DNA of 11,288 bases from an uncultured Sutterella sp. (GCA_900538905.1 UPZS01000053.1:1-11288); one strand, 5' to 3'; positions 1 to 6,405 are shown, counted from the first letter of the stretch. A program made the numbers and translations. Notes: generated by a model from the sequence alone, not told the origin.

Positions 1-97
1 CGATGTTGCGGCTCACACCACCGTGTACCTGCTCGACCCGGCCGGAGTTGCGCCCGCCCGGGATGATGTGCATGCTTTGGATCCTATTGGTGTCCAA
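1..97 (-). CDS. PfkB-family sugar/nucleoside kinase, N-terminal fragment; start uncertain, possibly damaged
   Basis: The gene runs off the left edge; only about the first 32 residues are here. The minus strand reads HIIPGGRNSGRVEQVHGG followed by VSRNI. This matches the PfkB/ribokinase N-terminal pattern G-[RK]-[VI]-x4-G-G-V-x-R-N-[IV], as in pseudouridine kinase PsuK, so it is probably an ATP-dependent kinase of a sugar or nucleoside. Homology continues upstream as GIGFLD, where Asp sits at the family's usual substrate-binding position, but an in-frame TGA at 113-115 closes the frame just before it. No ATG lies in the conserved part. A TTG at 97-95 or the internal ATG at 73-71 are the only in-frame starts, and neither has a convincing ribosome binding site. 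A well-placed AAGGA precedes GTG at 110-108, but that frame is wrong and soon stops. This could be a real gene with a rare start, a frameshifted pseudogene or a sequence error. Family call moderate, start call weak. Confidence 0.5.
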   Translation of the reverse strand, partial: MDTNRIQSMHIIPGGRNSGRVEQVHGGVSRNI

Positions 98-123
98 AAA
101 TCCGATACCACTTCAATTCCTTC

Positions 124-164
124 AAAAAAAAAGGCCCGCTGTCCAAAGGAGTGGATAGCGGGCC
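124..164 (-). terminator. Intrinsic terminator of the lyase-DcuC operon
   Basis: GGCCCGCT (133-140) and AGCGGGCC (157-164) are perfect inverted repeats. The stem continues through TCCA/TGGA after a one-base bulge on each side. On the minus strand the hairpin is followed at once by nine T (124-132). It starts 22 bases beyond the end of the DcuC gene. The poly-U tract is on the minus-strand side only, so it acts on the DcuC transcript, and it insulates or attenuates the kinase-like gene beyond it. Confidence 0.92.
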
Positions 165-186
165 TAGCTTAATAGCTGTTTTGAGA

Positions 187-1554
187 TTAACCGAAGAAGA
201 TCTGGTTAAAGATCAAAGTCGTGATCAAACCGAGCGTCATCGGAATCCAGGTGCGGCGTACGATGGCCATGGGCGAGACACCTGCGGCACCGGCCACAGC
301 AATGATCACGCCTGCCACAGGACTCATGGCGCGGATCATGCCGCTTGCAAACTGCATCGGGGTGACCAGGGCTTCAACGGAACCGCCGAAACCGGCCGCC
401 ACGTCCGGAGCCAGAGAGGCGAACGAGGAGTAGGCACCGACACCGGAACCGGTGAGGAACGTTACTAACGACACAATGGCCGTCAGAATCACCGTCATCA
501 CGCCCATACCGGCACCCACGCCGTTGGCCGAATTGATGATGACGTCAATGAGGCCAGAAGTCTTAAGACCTGTCGCAAAGAACTCAGCGCAGATGATCAG
601 GGCCACAATGCCCGTGAACATCTTGCCCATGGCCTGGAACATGGCCATGCCGTCTTTGAAGATCTTCTTGACATCGCGCAGGCGGATCAATTCGACGATC
701 ACCACAAACACCCACACCATGAAGAGAGCAGCCACCGTATCGAGCTTGACCGAGGTAACGACGAGCTTGGAGAAGATAATCAGCAGGGCGATCGGAAGAA
801 CCGGGAAGAAGGCGTACCACTTCGGAACGACGGGGACATCAACTTTTTTAACCTCGACAACTTCAGCGACTTGATCGTCATTCTTTTTGTCGTAATAACG
901 TTGCACAAAGTAGTGTGCAATCGCCGCAACGATTAAGGTCGGAACAGCCAGCGGAAGCTGGTATTGAACGAGATAGATGATCGGATCAAGACCGCCCACT
1001 TTGGCAGCCAGGCTTGCGGTACCTGCCGTCGGTGCAAAGGTCATGCCGGCCGAGGTGCCGATGACGGCAGCAGCGGCTGCGGCTGAAACGCCCACAGCCT
1101 TGAGAATCGGGAACAATGCCACTAAAAGGAGCATTGCCAGACCAGCGGCCGACGGGATCACGGTTACGAGCAGTTGGCCGACGATGTAGCCGAATGCCAG
1201 CACAAGATACGGTGCCTTTAGTGCCGACAGAGGTTTGACTGCCACGTCAACGAGCGCTTTGGCCGCACCGATACGGTCCATGTAGGCAGCAAAGCCGCCG
1301 GCGGTCATGATAAGAAAGCCGATGCCTGAACTCTGCTTTGTAGCGATTGACTTCAGGGTTGCAAAGATGTCAAAGAGCCAGAAGCCCGACGGTTTGACAC
1401 CCTTGGGCAGGAAGCCCGTGCCGGCCAAAGCCACGCAAATGAGGATAGCCAAGCCGGCAAATAACAGCACCATATGCGTCTGAACGCGCTTGATGAGCGC
1501 CCAGCCTGCGATCACCGTCACGATCACGGCAATCAGTGGCAATACCGAAGACAT
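187..1554 (-). CDS. dcuC: DcuC-family anaerobic C4-dicarboxylate transporter
   Basis: A 455-residue, strongly hydrophobic inner-membrane protein, matching the length of E. coli DcuC (about 460). Long membrane segments occupy most of residues 1-220 and 245-455, split by a charged cytoplasmic stretch around 218-245 (YYDKKNDDQ and a VEVKK run). Gly/Ala/Ser/Thr-rich re-entrant-type segments such as IGTSAGMTFAPTAGTAS and FLTGSGVGAYSSFASLAP are typical of this anion-carrier group. Known DcuC proteins move succinate, fumarate, malate or aspartate, acting mainly as succinate exporters or exchangers during anaerobic growth. The ATG has an AAGGAG eight bases upstream. The gene lies 25 bases behind the lyase, so the two are surely co-transcribed, which suggests it carries the substrate or the dicarboxylate product of that enzyme. 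The family is clear; the exact substrate is not. DcuD-like paralogues in the same family cannot be excluded. Confidence 0.88.
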   Translation of the reverse strand: MSSVLPLIAVIVTVIAGWALIKRVQTHMVLLFAGLAILICVALAGTGFLPKGVKPSGFWLFDIFATLKSIATKQSSGIGFLIMTAGGFAAYMDRIGAAKALVDVAVKPLSALKAPYLVLAFGYIVGQLLVTVIPSAAGLAMLLLVALFPILKAVGVSAAAAAAVIGTSAGMTFAPTAGTASLAAKVGGLDPIIYLVQYQLPLAVPTLIVAAIAHYFVQRYYDKKNDDQVAEVVEVKKVDVPVVPKWYAFFPVLPIALLIIFSKLVVTSVKLDTVAALFMVWVFVVIVELIRLRDVKKIFKDGMAMFQAMGKMFTGIVALIICAEFFATGLKTSGLIDVIINSANGVGAGMGVMTVILTAIVSLVTFLTGSGVGAYSSFASLAPDVAAGFGGSVEALVTPMQFASGMIRAMSPVAGVIIAVAGAAGVSPMAIVRRTWIPMTLGLITTLIFNQIFFG

Positions 1555-1579
1555 AGTGTGATCTCCTTAAGGTTTGGAA

Positions 1580-3004
1580 TCAAAGAAATTTTGAAAAGGC
1601 AACTTCGAGCTCACCGATCGCTTTTTCGACCTTGGTACGCAAAGCACTGGTCTTGGCTTGTTCTTTTTTCAGCGTTTCAGTGAACCCGGAAATCATCGCG
1701 TCAACCTCAGCGGGAGCGGCGCTGCCCTTGGTCTTACGGTTGGCAATGATCTTGCGCGGGTCAAGCGCATCGAGAAATTCCTCTTTGCTCATGGGGAGCA
1801 CCTCGGGACCTTCCGGGAACTCTTCGCGAATTTCTTCAACGTAGATGCGTTGCATCTGTTCATACGGGAAGTCCTGCGGCAAAACATTGTTGGCGCGTGC
1901 CCAGGAAACCATGCGGCTGGCGACGTGATGGCCGATGCGGAAAGGCAGTCCGTGGTCGTGCATTAAACGATCGGCGATTTCCTGAGAAGCCGTCCAGTCG
2001 CTGTTCAATTCTTCAAGCGCACGCGCCGGATTGATGCGAAGGGCGTTCAAAACCTTCAGGAAGCGCTCGAGCATGGAGATGGCGGCCTTTGTCATGCGGC
2101 CGTTCTTGGCCACGCTCTTGCCGTCGACCATGCCGGGCACGAGGTTGTGCACGCGGGTAAAGACCGCGGTCATTTCAGAAACGACATCACTTGCGTCGCC
2201 GCGGCAGTTGTTCATGAGTCCCGGATTGCGTTTTTGCGGCATGGCAGAAGACACGTACGTGTTTTCTCCGCCCTCCTGCAGAATGATCCAGGGACGGCTC
2301 TGGGCGTACTGCACCATGATGTCGTTGATCATGGAACCGACATGCACACCGACGGAAGCCGCAACGGATGACACTTCGAGCGCAAAGTCAACGGGTGTTT
2401 CGCACGTGCAGTCAAAGGCGTTGAGGCGCGGACGGTCAAATCCGAGCAGTTTGGCCATCGTGTCGCGGTTAAGGGGCCAACCCGTACCGTTTAAGACAGT
2501 TGCGCCCATCGGGCACTCGTTGTAGCGCACAAGGCACTGATTGAGGCGCTCGCGATCGCGCAGGAAAGCCGCGGCAAATCCCAGCAGATAGTGTGCGTAA
2601 CTGTTGGGCTGGGCTGCCACACCGTTGGTGTAGTTGGGCACGACCGTGTCGCGGTGTTCTTCGGCCAGAGCAAGAATCTTTCCAATCACAGCATCAAGCG
2701 CTTCGCACAACGCTATCGTTTGTTCGCGCAAGATGGCCACGCGCATCGTGGAGAGAATGTCCTGACTCGAGCGCCCGGCGTGCAGAATCGTCACTTCGGG
2801 ACCCGTGGCTGCAATCACCATCGGTTCATAAGCGATGTACTTCTTGACGCGTTTGGAAGTGTCCGCTTCGGCTTGCTGCTCCACCGTCACAATGCCACGC
2901 GCAGCAAGTTTTGCTGTGGTTTCGTCAAGCAGTTGTTCTTCGCTGTTTGATACCACACTTGCCTTGTTGATCTGAGAAATCCAGTAAAACTCGTCGTGAA
3001 TCAC
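1580..3004 (-). CDS. Argininosuccinate lyase-like enzyme of the fumarase/aspartase superfamily, non-canonical active site
   Basis: A 474-residue cytoplasmic lyase, the usual family length. The superfamily signature is present as SSAMPQKRNPG (252-262), the flexible loop with the catalytic Ser. HAGRSSQD (75-82) replaces the HTGRSRND of argininosuccinate lyase. Members cleave C-N or C-O bonds by beta-elimination and usually release fumarate. Departures from true ArgH: RN becomes SQ at 80-81, the THLQ motif with its catalytic His becomes TNGV (126-129), the QEDK segment is missing, and the ArgH N-terminus (DSLxFD) is absent. The substrate is therefore probably another N-substituted dicarboxylate. 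The frame stays open to an ATG at 3112, but I chose GTG at 3004: GGGAG lies nine bases upstream, conserved-looking sequence begins there (IHDEFYWISQ), and the extra 36 residues would cover the operator. The first gene of an operon with DcuC. A near-palindromic A6-GCTC-T6 tract (3019-3034) sits in its leader. Confidence 0.85.
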   Translation of the reverse strand: MIHDEFYWISQINKASVVSNSEEQLLDETTAKLAARGIVTVEQQAEADTSKRVKKYIAYEPMVIAATGPEVTILHAGRSSQDILSTMRVAILREQTIALCEALDAVIGKILALAEEHRDTVVPNYTNGVAAQPNSYAHYLLGFAAAFLRDRERLNQCLVRYNECPMGATVLNGTGWPLNRDTMAKLLGFDRPRLNAFDCTCETPVDFALEVSSVAASVGVHVGSMINDIMVQYAQSRPWIILQEGGENTYVSSAMPQKRNPGLMNNCRGDASDVVSEMTAVFTRVHNLVPGMVDGKSVAKNGRMTKAAISMLERFLKVLNALRINPARALEELNSDWTASQEIADRLMHDHGLPFRIGHHVASRMVSWARANNVLPQDFPYEQMQRIYVEEIREEFPEGPEVLPMSKEEFLDALDPRKIIANRKTKGSAAPAEVDAMISGFTETLKKEQAKTSALRTKVEKAIGELEVAFSKFL

Positions 3005-3047
3005 TTTTTGTAGCTCCCAAAAAAGCTCTTTTTTCTGAATCGACAGT

Positions 3048-3076
3048 AGTATCAACTGCCAAGCAAAACAGTACAA
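3048..3076 (-). promoter_or_regulatory. Candidate promoter of the lyase-DcuC operon
   Basis: On the minus strand TTGTAC (3076-3071, -35) is separated by 17 bases from GATACT (3053-3048, -10). Both elements are weak, as expected for an activator-dependent promoter. The implied start near 3041 gives a leader of about 37 bases before GTG at 3004. Found by eye only. Confidence 0.4.
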
Positions 3077-3096
3077 ACGCTTTTGAACAAATGAGT

Positions 3097-3113
3097 TTTG
3101 CGTCTTTCGCAAA
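3097..3113. promoter_or_regulatory. LysR-type operator (T-N11-A dyad)
   Basis: TTTGCG-TCTTT-CGCAAA is a perfect inverted repeat with 6-base arms and a 5-base spacer. It contains the T-N11-A core typical of LysR-family recognition sites. It lies between the divergent lyase and LysR genes, centred about 64 bases upstream of the candidate lyase start site, the classic position for LysR activator binding, and about 57 bases before the LysR GTG, where binding could also autoregulate LysR. Confidence 0.65.
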
Positions 3114-3161
3114 GTATGAGAAAATGCGATGTCATAAGGCCTTAGAAAAGGGGAGGCTGAG

Positions 3162-4148
3162 GTGACAAAACTGGATGACTTGACGGCATGGCGCTATCTG
3201 ATTGCGTTTTCCAAAACGGGAACTTTTCTCGCGGCCGCAAACCTGCTTGAGGTTGACGTTTCCAATATCTCACGAGGTATTACGGCTCTGGAAAGGGCGC
3301 TGGGGTGCGATCTCATTCGGCGTAATTCCCGGCCGATGGAACTTTCCGAAACGGGCCGGATGGTGGTCAGGCGCATGACGCAGATTTTGCGGGCGCACGA
3401 CTCACTTATGCAGAAGATCATTGACGACAACAGTGCTCTCACGGGTAATATTCGGCTGTCGTCGGCTCCCGGTTTTGCGGCGCGTCGCTTAACGCCGCTG
3501 CTGCAACGATTTCATGAAATTCACCCGGACATTACCGTAGAGATTTTGGGTGGTCTTAAACCCGCCGATGTCCAAAAAGGACTTTGTGATGTGGCAACCA
3601 TTACGGGGGAGCCGACATTGCCCGGCCTTTGCTATATGAGCCGCGGACGCAACGTTTATTTGCCTGTCGCAAGCCCAGGTTACATCCAAAAGCACGGCAT
3701 GCCGATTGACCCCGTGAGTCTTCGTCAGCATACGGGACTTGTCTACAACGGTCCCGTACGAGAAGAAACTAAGGTGCTTTATCGCGGGGACAGAGCCGTA
3801 CCGATTACCTACGCTTCCTGCATTCGTTCCACTGACATTTTGGCAATCCGCAATGCGCTTCTTGAAGGGATGGGCGTGGCAGTGGATATGCCGTTGGTGC
3901 AGATCTATGAGGACCTCCTGGCCGGTCGTCTGGTTGCCATTTTGCCCGGCTGGTTTCACCCTCCCGTGGAGTGTTTCATCGTGGCAAGCCATGAAGCTTG
4001 GCACATGAAGCGCGTGCGAATTTTTTTAGAGTGGTACGCCAAGGAAATGCAGCGGTTGTTTGATTCCTATGAGGCTCAGGTCTCTGATGTCGTCGGTTTG
4101 CCGAAAGACAGTCGGAAGTATGATCGAAATATGCTCTATCGCACCTGA
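3162..4148 (+). CDS. LysR-family transcriptional regulator
   Basis: A 328-residue cytoplasmic DNA-binding regulator of typical LysR length (about 300-330). The N-terminal winged helix-turn-helix spans roughly residues 5-65: the HTH reads FLAAANLLEVDVSNISRGI, followed by the family's ALERALGCDLIRR and LSETG motifs. A linker helix leads to the effector-binding domain (about 95-300), starting GNIRLSSAPGFAARRL. The start is GTG with GGGGAGG just upstream. It is divergent from the lyase operon, the usual arrangement when a LysR protein controls its neighbour in response to a pathway metabolite. A matching dyad lies in the shared intergenic region, and a degenerate copy lies upstream of the porin. 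The C-terminal tail beyond about residue 305 is polar and not part of the conserved fold. No terminator follows, so some read-through into the porin region is possible. The effector is unknown, with a dicarboxylate or the lyase substrate most likely. Confidence 0.93.
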   Translation: MTKLDDLTAWRYLIAFSKTGTFLAAANLLEVDVSNISRGITALERALGCDLIRRNSRPMELSETGRMVVRRMTQILRAHDSLMQKIIDDNSALTGNIRLSSAPGFAARRLTPLLQRFHEIHPDITVEILGGLKPADVQKGLCDVATITGEPTLPGLCYMSRGRNVYLPVASPGYIQKHGMPIDPVSLRQHTGLVYNGPVREETKVLYRGDRAVPITYASCIRSTDILAIRNALLEGMGVAVDMPLVQIYEDLLAGRLVAILPGWFHPPVECFIVASHEAWHMKRVRIFLEWYAKEMQRLFDSYEAQVSDVVGLPKDSRKYDRNMLYRT

Positions 4149-4180
4149 GCTCCGTTTTTTTGCCACTGATAATGAGGAAC

Positions 4181-4203
4181 TATTTTGCGTAAAGCACAAA
4201 ATA
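4181..4203. promoter_or_regulatory. Candidate second LysR-type operator upstream of the porin
   Basis: TATTTTG (4181-4187) and CAAAATA (4197-4203) form perfect 7-base arms around a 9-base centre. Inside, TTGCG-TAAAG-CACAA (4185-4199) resembles the lyase-side site TTGCG-TCTTT-CGCAA with one arm mismatch and the same T-N11-A spacing. Its centre is about 63 bases before the candidate porin start site. A direct repeat of TTGCGTAA occurs at 4185 and 4207, exactly 22 bases (two helical turns) apart. Confidence 0.45.
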
Positions 4204-4220
4204 AGCTTGCGTAACTGCCA

Positions 4221-4248
4221 TTGCCCCCCCCCTTGCTTTTTTTCTAAG
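4221..4248 (+). promoter_or_regulatory. Candidate porin promoter containing a C9 tract
   Basis: TTGCCC (4221-4226, -35) and TCTAAG (4243-4248, -10) are separated by 16 bases. Nine consecutive C (4224-4232) run from the -35 element into the spacer, followed by seven T (4237-4243). The implied start near 4255 leaves a leader of about 30 bases. Both elements are weak matches found by eye. Confidence 0.35.
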
Positions 4249-4284
4249 CTCGAGACGCTCCAATCAAAACCTAAGGAGAATCAA

Positions 4285-5415
4285 ATGTTTAGAGCAAAGA
4301 AAATTGCCTTTGCTGTGGCGATGGCAGCCGCCACGATGAGCATGGCACAAGCGGCAGAAGTTGAAGTGTTTGGCCGTTTTGACACGGGCATGATGTACAC
4401 GATCAATTCAGGTGACAGTAAAGACAATTTCCAGATGACGTCCGGTCATTCCACCGGTAGCCGCTGGGGTATCAAGGCTACTGAAAAGTTGAATGCCGAC
4501 TGGACAATCAAAGCGCACCTTGAGTCCGGCATTGAATCCGATACCGGTGAGTTTTGCAGTTCTTGCTCGGACCGTATTTTTGGGCGCCAGATGACCATCT
4601 CTTTGAAGAATGACACTTTCGGTGAAATTGCATTTGGTCGTTCTGGCAAACCCTTGTCCGGTTCCGATCAGTTCACGCGTATCCGTCCGTTCACTCCCTT
4701 TGGTGTGACTTATGGCGATGCCGGTCTGCTTTTCTATGGCAAGGGTGGCCGTATTGATAATGCTGTGTTCTATCAGTCGCCGAAATTTGCAGGCTTTACT
4801 GTATTAGCGGCAGCTTCCACCCAGACCAAAAAAGAAGAAGCTCAGGAATGGACTGACAACGAACGTTTCTGGGGCGGTTCTGTTGACTGGAAAGGTGGAA
4901 ATCTCGGCCTCATGATCGGCGCCGAACAAATTGTCGTAGCGGCTGAAGATAAGGCTGAGGGTAATGAAAATCACACAACGCTTTATCTAGGTGCCTATTA
5001 TGACTTTGGTGTTGCCAAGATTATGGCCGGCTACCAGCGCGGTTGGAATCTAGAACGAATCGGTTGTCTGCAAAGTGTCAAATTCAACGACACCAAAGCT
5101 GCAGTAAAAAACTTCGATGCCAATTTCTACCTGTTGGGTGCAACAATTCCTGCCGGCAAGGGGCTTGTACGTTTAAGCGCCATTTACATGGATGGTGAAA
5201 ACAGTCAGGAACTTGGTCCCAACCTTGGGAAAGACGCCAGCTACTGGTCTCTTGGCGCAGGCTACACCTATCCGCTTAGCAAACGCACCAGTATCTACGG
5301 TGTGGTTGCTCATTTGCATGGCGAGGACGCCATCGACAAAGATAACAATGCATCCAATGGCGACGGCGATCTGACGCGTTATCAGATTGCAGTTGGTCTG
5401 GTGCATAAGTTCTAA
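4285..5415 (+). CDS. Outer-membrane general porin (Porin_4/OmpC-like, betaproteobacterial type)
   Basis: A 376-residue trimeric-porin-type beta-barrel that lets small anionic or neutral solutes cross the outer membrane. The signal peptide is residues 1-23 (positive MFRAKK, hydrophobic core, AQA cleavage), followed by AEVEVFGRFDTG, the usual first strand. Other porin hallmarks are GSRWGIKATEKL, the FGRQ strand start, alternating hydrophobic strands, and a final KF with C-terminal Phe for BAM recognition. The frame is open 75 codons further upstream, but ATG at 4285 has AAGGAG six bases before it and begins the signal peptide. Unusually for a porin, Cys occurs three times: C91 and C94 in a CxxC in an early loop, and C261. 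The gene stands alone with its own upstream region carrying a LysR-like dyad and a C9 tract, and is followed by a long stem-loop. Pore selectivity cannot be read from the sequence. Confidence 0.92.
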   Translation: MFRAKKIAFAVAMAAATMSMAQAAEVEVFGRFDTGMMYTINSGDSKDNFQMTSGHSTGSRWGIKATEKLNADWTIKAHLESGIESDTGEFCSSCSDRIFGRQMTISLKNDTFGEIAFGRSGKPLSGSDQFTRIRPFTPFGVTYGDAGLLFYGKGGRIDNAVFYQSPKFAGFTVLAAASTQTKKEEAQEWTDNERFWGGSVDWKGGNLGLMIGAEQIVVAAEDKAEGNENHTTLYLGAYYDFGVAKIMAGYQRGWNLERIGCLQSVKFNDTKAAVKNFDANFYLLGATIPAGKGLVRLSAIYMDGENSQELGPNLGKDASYWSLGAGYTYPLSKRTSIYGVVAHLHGEDAIDKDNNASNGDGDLTRYQIAVGLVHKF

Positions 5416-5429
5416 TCAACGGCTCCATT

Positions 5430-5494
5430 GTGCCTGCCGCCGGTCTGATATATCTGCCGTCAGAATCGGAGGCAGGCACGCCGCCCACTTTTTT
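5430..5494 (+). terminator. Long stem-loop behind the porin, possible terminator or attenuator
   Basis: GTGCCTGCC (5430-5438) pairs perfectly with GGCAGGCAC (5471-5479). Inner pairing CCG/CGG and TCTGA/TCAGA extends the stem, and a T6 run follows at 5489-5494. The T run is nine bases from the stem, so this is not a textbook terminator. It may reduce read-through from the porin, protect the porin mRNA 3' end, or regulate the next gene, whose binding site starts at 5496. Confidence 0.45.
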
Positions 5495-5507
5495 CGAGGG
5501 TTTGCAA

Positions 5508-6326
5508 ATGCGTTTTTCTTTTAAATCGACCGCTTGCCTTTTGGCCGGATGCCTGACGATGGGCTCCGCGATGGCTTTGGATAACTCTGTTAAGCCCGAA
5601 GTCACCACGCCGCTCGCATCCTCGCCGAAAGTGGCTCTTTTGATCGGCAATTCGTACTCCTTCTACAACTGTGGTGTCCATACCTACCTGCGCGGGATGA
5701 TGCGGGCGGGCACTCCGAAGGAGAATATGAAGACGCGCCTTCTGACAATCAGCTCCGGCGCCCTGTCCTTCCACGATGTGGCTTATTACCTCAAGCCGCA
5801 TGAACAGGATCCGTACGCAATTGTTGAAGACGGCAAGTTGAAAAAGCCCATGTTCGATGTGGTGCTTTTGCAAGGTCATTCGGCTGCAGCCACGTCTAAG
5901 AAACGTCTTCCATATTTCGAGAAGTATGCGGTTGCTCACGCTGACACGATTCGCAACGCCGGCAGCACGCCGCTTCTTGTCATGACGTGGACCAAGCAGG
6001 ACAAGCCCAACGATATTCGCAAGCTTGCCGACAACACAATCGAAATAGCCAACAAGGCCAAGATGATGGTTGTTCCGGTGGGTCTGGCATTTGCGGAAGT
6101 TCGCAAGACTAAGCCCGATCTCGTGATGTATATGCCAGATAAGAGTCATCCGTCGGCCGCCGGCAGCTATCTCTATGGTGCCGTGCTCTATTCCACGTTG
6201 TTCCACCGTACTCCTGCCGACATCAACTATCTGGGCGAATGCGAAAAACCGTTGGCTCCCGAAACGGCCAAATTCCTGCGTGAGATCGCCTGGAAGACGG
6301 TGACCGAGTTCTACGGCTGGAAGTGA
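5508..6326 (+). CDS. Secreted SGNH/GDSL-type hydrolase-like protein (DUF4886-like)
   Basis: A 272-residue exported protein. The likely nucleophile block is IGNSYSFYN (Ser49), preceded by a hydrophobic strand VALLIG. The C-terminal block PDKSHPSAAGSYL supplies the Asp211-x-x-His214 pair typical of SGNH esterases/lipases. A middle strand FDVVLLQGHSAA corresponds to the block that often carries Asn; here Gln-Gly-His stands instead, as in DUF4886-like members. The leader ends in AMA (residues 21-23), giving a normal signal peptide, but LAGC at 12-15 also fits a lipobox, so it may be a lipoprotein. ATG at 5508 is preceded by GAGGG seven bases upstream; the longer frame from 5430 would bury the leader and read through the stem-loop. 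It sits behind the porin and before a strong terminator. The substrate is unknown; periplasmic ester or acetyl removal is plausible for the fold. The fold call rests on motifs only. Confidence 0.7.
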   Translation: MRFSFKSTACLLAGCLTMGSAMALDNSVKPEVTTPLASSPKVALLIGNSYSFYNCGVHTYLRGMMRAGTPKENMKTRLLTISSGALSFHDVAYYLKPHEQDPYAIVEDGKLKKPMFDVVLLQGHSAAATSKKRLPYFEKYAVAHADTIRNAGSTPLLVMTWTKQDKPNDIRKLADNTIEIANKAKMMVVPVGLAFAEVRKTKPDLVMYMPDKSHPSAAGSYLYGAVLYSTLFHRTPADINYLGECEKPLAPETAKFLREIAWKTVTEFYGWK

Positions 6327-6366
6327 TCATCTCAACCCAACAAAGCTGAAGTCTTTTTTGTTCCTC

Positions 6367-6405
6367 AAACGCATGCTGCTTGATTCCGGGCGCATGCGTT
6401 TTTTT
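6367..6405 (+). terminator. Intrinsic terminator after the SGNH hydrolase gene
   Basis: AAACGCATGC (6367-6376) and GCATGCGTTT (6392-6401) are perfect 10-base arms with a 15-base loop. They run into seven T at 6399-6405. It closes the porin-hydrolase unit and separates it from the carrier gene downstream. Confidence 0.93.

Noticed and set aside
2..172. Plus-strand open frame from the left edge to a stop at 170-172
   Set aside because: It reads straight through the terminator hairpin and its A tract and resembles nothing; the opposite strand shows a clear PfkB motif.
4149..4162. T7 run after LysR as a terminator
   Set aside because: The preceding GAGCTC is only a 6-base palindrome, and no stable hairpin precedes the T run.
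4060..4284. 75-codon upstream extension of the porin frame
   Set aside because: It overlaps the end of LysR and includes the C9 tract; the signal peptide and AAGGAG place the start at 4285.
5430..5507. 26-codon upstream extension of the SGNH hydrolase frame
   Set aside because: It reads through the long stem-loop and would put residues before the signal peptide; no ribosome binding site precedes it.
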